Of a DNA stretch of 64,000 bases, positions 21,432-32,064 are shown in pieces. Source of the stretch: Cladopsammia gracilis (lineage: Eukaryota > Cnidaria > Anthozoa > Scleractinia > Dendrophylliidae). The DNA is taken from positions 2,255,001-2,319,000 of the forward strand of contig JAJGOT010000001.1 of NCBI GenBank assembly GCA_022457155.1. Reading direction: 5' to 3'. A model generated the notes under the pieces. The model had not been told where the DNA came from and did no database searches. It was given only the letters and a program-made list of their open reading frames with translations. A program made the translations under genes and the position numbers. Each line of letters opens with the position of its first letter. Positions within the stretch are counted from its first letter, which is position 1.

Positions 21432-22194
21432 ACATTATTTTCCTATGTGACGTTGGGACGCACCATGCTACAAGTCGCAAGAGCTGAGGTACGTCGCTCC
21501 GTGAGTCAAGACACCTGATTAATAGAGCACACGGATTGATTTTACGCACTAAATATCTTTCAATATGAAATAGGATGGTACCTGAAATCTAGAATTCAAA
21601 TATATACAACGGATGGCAGACGAGATGTAGCGGGAAAGGTCGCATGAACAATGCACACGAGATGACAATGCACAATGGATGAAATGAAACCAGTTTGAAT
21701 TTAAGCGGCTGCCGCAAGGACAAAACTATGTTGATGCAACCTATTCCCACGTCATGGCGGTCTCTACGACCTGTCGCCATGGTGTGCACCGACTAGTTGC
21801 TTCGATTATACATTCCAAAGAAATTTTACACAGCCATAACTTTAATCGTTTGTTGCATTACGTTGTATTTGTTTGCATGCATCAGAAACCGCTGCTTTTA
21901 ATTTAGTAATTAAAATACCACCACTTACTATTTTCTTTATGTATTTGATTGGAAAGATAATCATATATAAAATAAATTTACCTTTTTTTTGTAAGTCAAC
22001 ATCCCTTTCACGTTCTGTTAAAGGAAAATTTCCAGCGCTCGCTGTGGAAAAGATGCCATTACTTAAAAAAATTCGCTATTTAGATATATAGTTCAAAATT
22101 AGAAATAGTATATAAGAAGCTTAAAATTAAAGTGCTGGTTATTTAAATGATTTCGAAGTTTAGACGTTATCAAACAAAACCACGGTGTTAACCA
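21432..22194. other. No gene recognised
   Basis: AT-rich intergenic sequence. Open frames at 21589-21789 and 21873-22091 lack domains and splice support. Confidence 0.4.
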
Positions 22195-22644
22195 ATAGAC
22201 CTTATTCACGGTAGCTGCCATGTTGGTTTTTATATTATTATGGAAATTTACCACGTGATTTCCGAGGGGGCAAGCAGCTCAAACTCGGGGGATTTCAAAC
22301 CAGTTGTTAATTATGCTGATATTTTTTTCAGAGCTAATGCATTTTTCAGTAGTTAATTTACTTAAATTTGAGTCATTTAGTAACAAGTAAACAGTTTGCA
22401 TAATTAACAAAACTAATACAAGTCAGATATAGAGCAACCATTCCAAACTTCTAATTTAAAAATATCATAACTGCCAACTATCTGGCTCTCAAATATGACT
22501 TTTACACCAATACTTCACTGTTAGAAAGAGCCGATCTTCCGAAAATTGTTCTTTTATCCATTGTTTGCCCCTTGGCAGAGTACATGGCTAAATTGCATCA
22601 TAATGTTGCCACCAAAATGGCGGCTGTCGTGGATAAGGCCTATT
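22195..22644. mobile_element. About 450-bp TIR element
   Basis: AATAGACCTTATTCACGGTA ... CCATGTTGG at the left and, reversed, AAATAGGCCTTATCCACGAC ... CCATTTTGG at the right form terminal inverted repeats of about 33 bp. The target duplication is not clear. Non-coding. Confidence 0.55.
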
Positions 22645-22815
22645 TCAATCAGCCCAACCTGGTATTATTTGCTGTAAACAATGTCGAGAAGGCATATTAC
22701 ACAGACTAGTAAACCATTTATCTACTTAAAATGACCCAGTTATAAACAGATGTGGAGAGCCATAAATTGTCTTCAAGAGCGGTCTAAGTTTTTAAACTTC
22801 GTATAAATAGTCCGG

Positions 22816-23111
22816 GCGGCACGGTGGTCTAGTGGTTAGCGCGTCGGACTTTCAACCTGAAGGTCGGTGGTTCGAGCCTGGTCTCTGCCGCCGTGTTGTT
22901 TCCTTAGAAAGAAACAAGAAACTTTACTCTACACTGTCTCTCTCCACCCAGGTGTATAAATGGGTACCGGCGACAAAATGCTGGGGGTAACCCTGCGATG
23001 GACTAGCATCCCATCCAGGGGGGAGTAGCAATATTCCTAGTTGCTTCATGCTACGGAAACCGGGTTAAGCTCCGGCTGTGTGGGCCATCGTGGCCCGAGT
23101 GCGACTTTACT
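22816..23111 (+). mobile_element. tRNA-derived SINE with conserved central domain
   Basis: A tRNA-like head (GGCGGCACGGTGG, A box TGGTCTAGTGG, B box GGTTCGAGCC; anticodon loop CTTTCAA, Glu-like TTC) runs into a body with GGTGTATAAATGGGTACCGG and GCGATGGACTAGCATCCCAT. TATAAATAGTCCGG is repeated exactly at both ends (22802-22815, 23112-23125). The body resembles the Nin-type domain reported for cnidarian and deuterostome SINEs; this assignment is from memory and should be checked. Transcribed by Pol III and moved by LINE machinery in trans. Confidence 0.8.
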
Positions 23112-23664
23112 TATAAATAGTCCGGCGGCCCAAAACGTCTCACAGAAATCAATATACAAGAAACATTTAGAACAACTTTGAGTTTTAAAGCCTTACGAAA
23201 TTGCTGAGTGCGCCAGCTGTTTAGTGATTCATTAATTAGGTATGATTGAATTTTTTTAAAAATGTTTTCTTAACTTTGACAGGCTTTTTAGCTATACTAA
23301 AGTATACCGTGCAGCACTTTTATTTTGCGGGGTTTAATTTTTGCGGATTTTGCGGGGTTTAATTTTTGCGGATTTTGCGGATGGTACTTGATCCGCAAAA
23401 ATAAGTTCCAGCAGAAGAAAAACACCAGCAAAATTAAAAACCGCAAAAATTTACTCCCGTTAATATAATCAAAAACGGCTTTTAATCCACTTGTGTTTTT
23501 ATATATTATACACTGGGGTAAAAAAGAACGTTTATTTTGATATTTACATTGAGAAAAAGCATTCGGAGCTTGCTACAAACAAAACGAAACGATAAAAGGC
23601 TAAGTCAATACTTTTCCAGTCTCTGAGGCACAAGAAACGAACTCAAAGCAGTCAAAAGGTCACG

Positions 23665-25090
23665 TTAAACTTGCTCGAATGGGTCATCCGAAGGGACACC
23701 ATTTTCTAAGGCCTCTAGGATGCCACATTTTTTCCACTCGTTCTCGATGATTGTGGGGGTTTTCTGCACGTACTGATAAAAATCGACCAGCCAGCGCGGG
23801 GTATGTTCACGCATAACCGGAATGTCCATGTCAACTGCAATGTCACTTCTGTTTTGCCCAGCGTTTATCTTCTTCTCAATTTCTTCCGCGTACCATCCTG
23901 ACGGCTTGAAACTTTTCTCTCATAAAATGTTTGCATGGACGATTAACTGATACATCAAGGGGCTGGTTAAATGCAGTGGTATTTGCTGGTACAATGACTT
24001 CTGCGATGTTATGCTTCTAGCCTCTAGTAGGGCTCTGACATCATTATTATTCTGTCCTTTAAATGTATCCCAAATTATTATGGTTTTCTGTGAAGCTGGC
24101 AGTTTCATCTCCTCTTTTACTTTCTCCGTGTACGGCACAATGATTTTAGTTAAAAGTTTATTGGTTGTGTCCGAATTTGACCAGTGCTTAGGATTATGAG
24201 TGACGTGGAAACCGGCCGGGAAATCCATTTTGGGGTGGCATCTCCCTGTTTTTCCGCCGTAAATCAGCTGCATTGGAAGAAATTTCCCAGTCACTGTCAC
24301 TGAGAACACAGCAGTAAACATTTTCTTGTCATCGCCTCCAATAACAGAAACACAGTCCATTCCCTAGTTTTCGCTCATTGTGTAATCTGATACAGGAACC
24401 ATCTTTACTGGAGTTTGGCCGATGTTTATAATAAGCTCGTGCGGGACCATTGCTGACTGCTGGACAGTATGGATATGTCGGAGGTAGTTTATCTGAAGTT
24501 GGTCCTTTACCTCTCTGATCATCTTTGGTTTAATTTTGCAGAGGTGGTCTTCTTTCTGCGCACAAAATTCATTCTTCTAAACAGGGATTCCACCCGAACC
24601 ATCACCCAGCACAACGTGGCCTCCATTTTCTACTAAAATGTTTTTGTTCTTAGCATTAATAATGCCTTTCGCAGCAGCTATGGCTATCTTACTATTAACA
24701 ACTCCTCCAACTTCACGAAGATTGTAAAGGAAATATATCACTTCTTTGTCCATGTCACCAATAAGCAACTTCCTCCCGCGCCTTGAGGTTGGTATGCTCG
24801 ACAAAGAGTTCTGTTCATTGCCATCTTGCAGATCCTGCGATAGATGCTTAATGTACTTATCGCGGAAGTTGCGCGCAGTGCTCTCTTAAAGATTTGGGAA
24901 TTTCGTCTTGAAATGCCTAACGGTTGCAATAAGACCGTGTTGGGCGCAGTAAATGGCTATAGCATAACGATCTTCGTCGGCAAATCGATCATCTATCGCA
25001 ATTCTATCGCAATTCTATCGCAATTCTCTTCAATGACAACATCGGACACTGACGGCAGAAGTCTCAGAGCATCACTATGGCACTTGGCCC
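23665..25090 (-). pseudogene. DDE superfamily (CENP-B/pogo-like) transposase, disrupted
   Basis: Reading on the minus strand: an N-terminal helix-turn-helix-like region (AIAIYCAQHGL ... FKTKFPNL, stop, ESTARNFRDKY), then GRKLLIGDMDKEV. The DDE core follows, with INIGQTPVK, FLPMQLIYGGKT, KHWSNSDTTNKL, IIWDTFKGQ and NQPLDVSVN, and the C-terminal tail ends at 23665. At least two stops and two frameshifts are present. The first catalytic aspartate (usually N-x-D-Q-T-P) is a glycine here, so the protein would be inactive even if the frames were intact. Later Asp positions are visible in WDTFKGQ and PLDVS. Confidence 0.8.
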
Positions 25091-25379
25091 AGTAGAATTT
25101 TCTCGTACTCTAAAATATCTCTTAATGGACATACTGATTCAATGATAGCAATCCCCGGGTAGCAATCAGAGATTACCGCAATGGAGCCAAAAAATGAAAT
25201 TGGAGTAGAAACGCGATAACTACACAGGTATAAAAAGTACCAATAACGTACCAGTAAACGTGACATGTATGGAAAATCTGTCCAGCAATGGTAACTCTAC
25301 ACCGCCTACCATATACCTTTACACGTAAGAGTCTGAAAAAGTGACAAGCATAAGGGTCGGAAAACTAGAAACGCTTATC

Positions 25380-26019
25380 ATGGACTCATTTACGATTAAT
25401 GCTTGCATTCGAGGACTTCACGTTTATAGTGCAATATGGAAACCTTTAATAGGGGAGGATTTGAGATGCTATCAAGTCTATCAAGAGCCGAAAAATATGT
25501 ACGATATGTACGCCGTTGCGGTCAAGAAGACATTCAGTGGTCGCCAACTTGGAATACCCTCCTATTTTTACTAGGAAATGATGTTTACCAGGAGGAAAAA
25601 ATTGTTGGACACATACCACAGTACAAATCAAGATTTGCGTGGTACTTTATTCAACATGGCGAAACCATCCATGCGAAAGTTTCAGGATCACCGACTTTCT
25701 CACGGGATCTTCCCCAAGGTGGCCGACATGTTCCAGCCAAATTAATATTTTCCTGTTCAGATGAAAGACTGCTCGCTAAATGTAAAGAACTAATTACGGT
25801 AATCCCCAAATAGCCAACATATCCACCTTCGTTACTTGTGATATAGAAAGTGAGTCCGAGGACGAAGAATACGAAATGGTACATGACTCACGAAATGAAC
25901 AGCCTACGGGTATCGCTGAGTCAACTCCTGCAACAGACCAACCATACTCTACCGGTAGCTCTAGAAGCACTTCTTCCGTTGCTTGCACGACAGATGTTAT
26001 TGCGATTGACTCAGTTTAG
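25380..26019 (+). pseudogene. HIRAN-domain protein of the transposon, frameshifted
   Basis: Starts MDSFTINACIRG; the HIRAN-like core reads HVYSAIWKPLIGE, then YAVAVKK in one frame. It continues in the next frame with IVGHIPQYKSRFAWYF and SRDLPQGGRHVPAKLIF. A third frame adds an acidic, serine/threonine-rich tail (ESESEDEEYE) ending at TAG 26017-26019. HIRAN domains bind DNA ends or 3' termini in SNF2-type repair proteins. Here it stands alone beside a transposase, suggesting an accessory DNA-binding role. One frame change could instead be a small intron (acceptor TTTACCAG at about 25590). Confidence 0.65.
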
Positions 26020-26787
26020 ATTTATTGTATTTTTCACAGCTTGACTGGAAATGTTTTGTTGTAACCGGAAATACTTTGTTGTACAACCGGCTTGTCGTTG
26101 ACTGAAATGTCTGAGAAGTATACGGTACAGACTGTTGTTTTACCTGAAAAGAAATAAAAGTTGAAAATATTACATTTCCTTCCTTCTTGATGGCTCGCTG
26201 CTTGAAAAGGAAACCGCAAAAATTAGTTCCCAGCGGATATTTCAGTTAATTCGAGCCGCAAAACTTTGTTCCCGCAAACCTCAAAAAATCGCCAATCCGC
26301 AAAATAAAAGTTCCGCAAAAATTTCATGCGACACAGTATTACTAAGACTGTCAATATCTTAACTTTTATTTATATAAAATAGACATGATGCAATGACTGG
26401 TCATTATCCTGCCAATGTTGTCCACTACTGGTGCCGTAGAAATAATTTGACCGGTGAAGGAGGCTAACTTTCTAGCGGAAAACTTTAAATCAGCGAGAAT
26501 TACACGGTCTATGGTATCAATAATCTTTGTAATTCTTCTACCCACAATTTTTAAAGTACCCAATAAGGAATTCCAGGTTATACCTAACCAGTCCTACATT
26601 TGAGTGGGTTCCCATACCGTTTTCTCGTCATAAATTACAAAACCAGCATTACATAAATCCTGCTTTACAGCCAGGGCCTTAATGGCAACCTTCAGTATAC
26701 TGGACTGTCGCCAACCGTCGTCCAAGAAAATTGTTATGCAGGTCCCCTGTATACTCCAGTGCTTCTCTAAAACCCTTTGTAAATATA

Positions 26788-26951
26788 ATATACAGCTATT
26801 TCAATTAACGTTTTCGGATGGAAAAGGCGAAAAGTCAAGACTGCAAGGTAGTATGGGATTTTGATGCAATGCTATTTACCCTAACCCATACTACCTTGCG
26901 GTCTTGGCTTTAAGCTTTTATCCGACGACGTTAATTGAAATAGCTGTATAT
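26788..26951. mobile_element. 164-bp foldback element
   Basis: Arms of about 70 bp (ATATACAGCTATTTCAATTA ... AAGGTAGTATGGG and its complement) surround a short AT-rich loop. Symmetry extends to ATATACAGC / GCTGTATAT at the ends, with a possible TA target. Non-coding. Confidence 0.6.
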
Positions 26952-27547
26952 AGATAGGCTTAGCCTAACAGCGTCGCTCTGTGAACAAGCTAATCTAACG
27001 TGAAACTTAATTAAGGTGAAAGGTGGAAAGCACAAGAATTAAGATTGACGAAGGCTATTTTTTCAATTTAAGCAATTCTCAAAAACAGTATTTGGCGACC
27101 GTCTGCACAGTACATTTAGACCGTACAAAAGTTCACAAAAACAACGTTTTCTCCGTCTAGAATAACTAGTACGACTACTTTCCGACTACTTTGTTGCTTG
27201 CCAAAAAATGCCCGAGAAACTGATTTGAAAATCAAAATTGCAAAAATACACAAACATATTTGCATAAGGCGAAGCGAGTGAAGATAGAACTGTACTATAA
27301 AATCCAAGTCTTGTTTTGTTTACGTAAAATCGCTTTTCAATCTATGTAATGAATGAACAAACATAAAAATGGACAACAAAATCTTCTTTCGAAAAAATTT
27401 ATTCAAATCTCCATTAGTTTTTGTTTAAAAGCAAAACGCGTACCATTTATAGCGCATCGAGTTTGAGCATGGTTCGATTTGCCTTTAATGAAATTCAAGA
27501 AATGATACAACTGAATTTAAGGACGTTTTAAAAACAATTCTCCAAAA
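26952..27547. other. No gene recognised
   Basis: AT-rich sequence; the minus-strand frame at 27116-27307 has no domain. Confidence 0.4.
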
Positions 27548-27551
27548 TTAA

Positions 27552-28138
27552 CCCTATTCGGCCTGGGTGGGGGGGGGGGGGCACAAAGTGCCCGCGCTAA
27601 CTTTGAACGTTCATAACTTCTTTAATATGTATTCAAACGCCATCAAACGTTGTGACGTTACCTAAAATTTATCTGGCAATAATTTTATATGACAATTTTT
27701 TGGTCACGTGACTTGATGTTTCCATGGCAACAAGATTTTGATAGCCCTGTTTATTGAAATTTGCATAGTTGTACCTTTGAATGAAGAAAAACAATGTTTA
27801 TTGGTATAACTTTTATATTTTCACGTCATTTAGCATTTATTTATTGGTTTTGATTAACTTTGATTCAATTTGGACGGTTTTTAAGAGGTTTTAAAAAATT
27901 TCAGAAATCCAAGATGGCGGATCCAAGATGGCGGCCGTATAACTAATTACCTAATAACTACGTCATATGACGTCATCGTTCCATTGTGCGGAGCGCAAAG
28001 GAGACAGTTTCGGACGTACTATGTACCCTCTAGGTTTCATTGTCGTAGCCTTAATGTTCTTGAAGTTACGAAGGGGGGGCACAATGTCCCCCCCTCCCCC
28101 AGGCTCAGGAACTCAAAAAAAGCCCAGGCCGAATAGGG
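27552..28138. mobile_element. 587-bp TTAA element with CCCTATTCGGCC ends
   Basis: CCCTATTCGGCCTGGG and CCCAGGCCGAATAGGG are perfect 16-bp terminal inverted repeats. The left flank is TTAA (27548-27551) and the right is CTAA (28139-28142), a decayed TTAA. Subterminal poly-G/poly-C tracts follow each end. CCC-starting ends and a TTAA target are the piggyBac signature. A fragment of the same family is at 17999. Non-coding. Confidence 0.8.
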
Positions 28139-29119
28139 CTAACAATAACACGAAGAGAAAGTCAATCACAGATTGATATCAACATAAATTCCCATTGAAA
28201 AATGTAATCTGTTTTACCTTTAAGTCCTTCGCTTGCTTGGAATTCTTTATTTAAATTTCCGCTTCTGGTTCTGAGATCCGTATTAAAAAATTAAAACAAA
28301 CATCATCCGCATTGATACTGGTTTCAAAAGCTTCAGGTTTAAAAAATAAGCAGAGAAGCACTAAGCTCTATATTCCTTCAAAAACGCTTGATTTGCAGAG
28401 TTACGCAGCCTCAAATGCGGTGTTGACCACTGTTGAAAAATGTAAAACCTGTCTTGAGTAGCAAACCGCGAAAAAATGCAGGGAAAATAACTTTTGGTTT
28501 TCTAAGCTAAACACAGCTGCAACTAACGTGTGACGTCATACGCGCATGTTTTGCGACGTCATACGCGCCCGCGATCTAGCCCTGCCCAACCCGGGCGGCG
28601 GGCACACATGCGCCCGCGAAACGTTCCGCTAGCCATGACCATGAAAAATGACGGGCATAGGTTCTTTGAGTATGGTGCTCCGCGCGGGCCTTCGGCCCGC
28701 AGAGCTCCACTATAAGGAGCTTTTGAAAGCCCAAACAGAAGAACAGTAAAACGAAAGAGAACATGCACGAATCTTTGGTAAAATAAACCATAGCGACTTT
28801 CCAATCTTCATGTATATTTGCCCCTGTGTTTACTTAACGACCTACTAACGTGGCATAAATCAAGAATAAGCTTCTTTTTGCCCCAAGGCTATATAGATAC
28901 TGACAAGTCATAAACAACTAAAGGTTGCTGATATACCCTGCAAACTCGACCAGAATTAGCTAGCTCAATGATGGCTTGATCCACAAATTCAGCATACAGT
29001 AGCGCGGAACTATTGTTTTTTTAGTTTTTCAGACAATGGGAAACTAGTAAACGGCAATTTATAGCCCTTTCCAATGGTTGTCAAAATAAAAATCGGGGCA
29101 CCAATAGATCTCCACAACC
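28139..29119. other. No gene recognised; GC-rich patch at about 28560-28715
   Basis: Contains TGACGTCATACGCGC repeats near 28531-28568 and the palindromic GCGGGCCTTCGGCCCGC. Open frames on both strands over the GC-rich patch are compositional. Confidence 0.4.
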
Positions 29120-29446
29120 CTAGATTTTTCTTCCGAGTTCATATTTCTCCATCACATCCTCTACCTGTGCCAAGTCCTCTTTGCCGCTTTGATTGAAACT
29201 GATATGATTGCCTACCGGCTTGTTACATGAGCGTCCAGGGTATGTATTGTAGCTATGGGACCAGTAATCTCCTTGCCAAGACCTGAGTCTGCAGTCCTTA
29301 AAAGCCCAACACCCAAGCCTTCCGCATATGTAGCAACGGACGTTGCCGCCAGTAGCGTCTTTACGGCCTACAAAATAAAGCCGGGGGAGGGGGGGGGGGG
29401 GGATATGTGTAAACTGTGTGGAACCGCTAGCGTGAATGAAATTCAT
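29120..29446 (-). pseudogene. Possible retroelement gag-like fragment with zinc-knuckle remnant
   Basis: A 108-codon minus-strand frame includes CYICGRLGCWAFKDC, which looks like a CCHC knuckle with the histidine changed to cysteine and one extra residue. No flanking gag or pol motifs are visible. Assignment is tentative. Confidence 0.25.
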
Positions 29447-29801
29447 GAATAGGCAAAGGTCCTATAAGTACTAGAAAACTGACCAATAGGACGTGTGTAA
29501 TGCACAATAGAGGGTGCGGCAGGTTATAAAGCTAAACAAGTAGCATAAATGATTTGGAATACCAGCGGAAAATACATAACTCTCCTTCCTTTCAGTTATA
29601 TTATACAGGGTAAGATAAAAAGATAGAACACAACACCAATAAATGTTTCAAGATTTTATTCAGCAATTTTGATTTTCAGTTTATTGCTTAAAACGTTGAA
29701 TTCGAAATTGCATACAATGTCTTATATTTTCAAATATCATTAATATGCAAACATTACGCTTGGGTTTCCTGTGCTTTTATGCATTCTGGCGAACGTATTT
29801 A

Positions 29802-31412
29802 GGGGCCGACCTTTAACCTTTTTTTTTGGGGGGGGGGGGGGGGTGATTTCTGGTCAGCAAGAATTTTTTTTCTCTAGAGAGCCGGTGTGCAGGATTTTTT
29901 TTCCTTCTCAATGCTTTGCAGGATATTTTTTTCCCTTCTCAGTTCTCTGCAGCATTTTTTTTTCCTGAAGAAGGGTCAGTCCAAGCTTTTGATTTACATT
30001 TACATTGTGGCTATTGCAGCAATAGTCCTGATATGGAGCCTTAAGATTTTGTAAGCTTTACAAAATCTTTCTTCTTTGCTGTACAAATACCATTCGTGTT
30101 CTGTGTATCACACTTTTAGTCATATCCCACAAGCCCTACATTTTCACTGCTTGTTATCTTTATGTATTGTGGGATACTTGAGGCCATTAGTATCAGCTAT
30201 GCCATGCTGATGAGGCCTAACAAGGGCTTAGGCTGAAACAGCTGTCCATGGCTGCTAATGCTTGGGTTCAGCCTTAGGTTTCCACTGCTATGCTTTTGTA
30301 TTTAGTCATTCTTTACACTCATGTCATATGAAGTCATTATAATATTGTCATATCATAAAGTGATGCACATCAATCAAATGTAACAGAGATTCCAATCCCA
30401 TTTGATGGAAAATAGGGTCGGAGTAATTATTAGCGCAGTAGGCGCTATTCCGAGCGCCGAAGGCGCGAGTTTCTAGGGGGGTGCGGTCCTGTGGCATGCA
30501 CCCCCGGGAAATTTTGCAAATTTAGGTTCTCTCAAGTGCCATTTCCTGCATTTTGACATCATTCCGGCCTGAGTTATTCTATAAGGTCTATTCTCATCAC
30601 ACACATCTTTGTGCTTTTCTTTACTGTCGTTAATCCACCTTTTCAGGCACTACCTGCACACGACCTCTGTTCAGCTTGTGAGGAATCATGTACTTTCTTC
30701 ATGAATACATCGTCGAAGAAGAAATTGGCAGACTGAGAATAGCTTGGGCACCGAGAATGTATAGAGGTTCCCAAGCACCTCTACCCTCTATACCGCCTTT
30801 CTACTTCCTCTGCTCACAGCTTTGATATTTCCTCTTGGCGCTTGGATTCAAGGGCATTAAACTCATCCTGAGTAAGTGATAAGACCTGATCTTGATTAAC
30901 ACCCCAAAATAGAGGCACCTTTGGAACAGGAATGGAACGGCCGTCACCAGTTGCTTCATTCAAGCTTCTCATCACCTGTTCAGCAATGTGTGACCTAGAG
31001 TCATTAGGTGCATAATAAATGCGAGCATGTAAATCTAAATTGAAAACTTGGAAATATTCGGCCATCCATATTTGAACCAGCCTCTCATGAGATGACACAC
31101 CTGGGTCAGCATCACTTGTCTGGATATCTATGGGTCTATTGAAGATACCACCAAATCCAGAGTTAAAAGGAAGTAAGAGAAGAAAAGTGACAGTTTCGCT
31201 GGTGATTTTGTACAGCTCTCAGTCTAAATAATAAAATAGCTTTGTGACATTTTTTCCTTCCTTACAGCACTACAAGAATTTTTGTCTATTCCATTTGTGC
31301 TGCATGCATTTTTTTTCTTCCGACATGCGCTTGCAGGAATTTTTTTTCAAAATCCCCCCCACCGCCCCCCCCCCCCCCCCCCTCCCTCCTCAAAAGTTAA
31401 ATGGTCGGCCCC
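29802..31412. mobile_element. 1.6-kb TTA-flanked TIR element (GGGGCCGACC ends)
   Basis: GGGGCCGACCTTTAACC at the left and, reversed, GGGGCCGACCATTTAAC at the right. Flanking TTA at 29799-29801 and 31413-31415, and poly-G/poly-C just inside each end. The subterminal TTTTTTTTCCTTCTC-type units near the left end resemble those near the right. TTA targets fit PIF/Harbinger-type elements. It contains a coding remnant on the minus strand (30814-31210). Confidence 0.65.
30814..31210 (-). pseudogene. Remnant exon of a transposon protein (family not identified)
   Basis: The minus-strand frame continues upstream of its first ATG: FLLLLPFNSGFGGIFNRP ... VSSHERLVQIWMAEYFQ ... DLHARIYYAPNDSRSHIAEQ, ending EEISKL-stop at 30814. 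The HARIYYAPNDS stretch looks like a core used by an abundant cnidarian transposon-linked protein family. No catalytic motif can be named from this fragment. Confidence 0.4.
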
Positions 31413-31485
31413 TTATGTTCTCTTCGTAGGTAAGTCCCTTGGGACTAAATTGAACCCATTTGTTTACCTTTTGTTTACAGTTGTA

Positions 31486-31610
31486 AGATGGGGGTTTTTG
31501 GGGAACAAGGGAACACGGGAAATTTGGCAATGGGAACACGGGAACAAAGCAAAAAAATCGTAGGGAACAAGGGAACATCAAATAGGTTAGGGAGCAGGGG
31601 AACAAACACA
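31486..31610 (+). repeat. GGGAACAAGGGAACACGGG short tandem repeats (left block)
   Basis: Irregular repeats of GGGAACA with A/C variation. A matching direct-orientation block lies at 34243-34321, so the two may mark subterminal regions of one element enclosing the decayed gene between them. Confidence 0.5.
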
Positions 31611-31859
31611 AAAAATTACAAGGCCCTACATTTTTTACATAAACATGGGGGTGATAGAAGATTTTCTGCTGTTTTCTGATTTCTTTGGCAAGTTTTTGTT
31701 CCCATCTTTCGTGTCTACTCGTCTCTACCTCTGGCGCTGAAATCGTTCTTTTCCGACAAGTGCCGACAATTGGTTTAATATTTAACTTTAACGATGTTAT
31801 AGCGGTTTTCTAAAGACTATTGATAATCAATACAGCCCGGGAAAAGGTGTCAACCGTGT

Positions 31860-32035
31860 CCAAGCGTGGAAAACATGACCCAGTGCCAAGAGCTGAAAGA
31901 AAAAGGTGCAACTTAGTGGTGCCAAGCGCGGGAAAAAAGGAAACAAGTGCTAAGCGCGGGAAAGCGTATAACTAGTGCCAAGCGCGTGAAAACATGCAAC
32001 CGATGCCAAGCGCGGGAAAACGTGCAACCGATGCC
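31860..32035 (+). promoter_or_regulatory. Minisatellite of E2F-like motifs upstream of the 32065 gene
   Basis: At least four degenerate units of about 30-40 bp each contain GTGCCAAGCGCGGGAAAA or a close variant. GCGCGGGAAA is the reverse complement of TTTCCCGCGC, the E2F consensus. The array ends about 80 bases before the first long coding frame, a promoter-like position. Regulation by E2F is inferred only from the motif. Confidence 0.4.
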
Positions 32036-32064
32036 AGGTCCTGCCAGGTCAGACCTGGTCAATT

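Larger units (their letters stand above)
23305..26338. mobile_element. Pogo/CENP-B-type DNA transposon (about 3.0 kb) with transposase and HIRAN genes
   Basis: Imperfect ends TACCGTGCAGCAC and (reversed) TACTGTGTCGCAT are followed at both sides by many TTTTGCGG / CCGCAAAA subterminal repeats. Left flank is AGTA and right flank TTAC, consistent with a decayed TA target. Inside are a minus-strand DDE transposase (23665-25090) and a divergent plus-strand HIRAN-domain gene (25380-26019), both disrupted. The divergent layout suggests a shared promoter near 25100-25370. Confidence 0.75.

Noticed and set aside
28530..28804. Overlapping ORFs on both strands of a GC-rich patch
   Set aside because: Composition-driven open frames without domains, starts or splice support.
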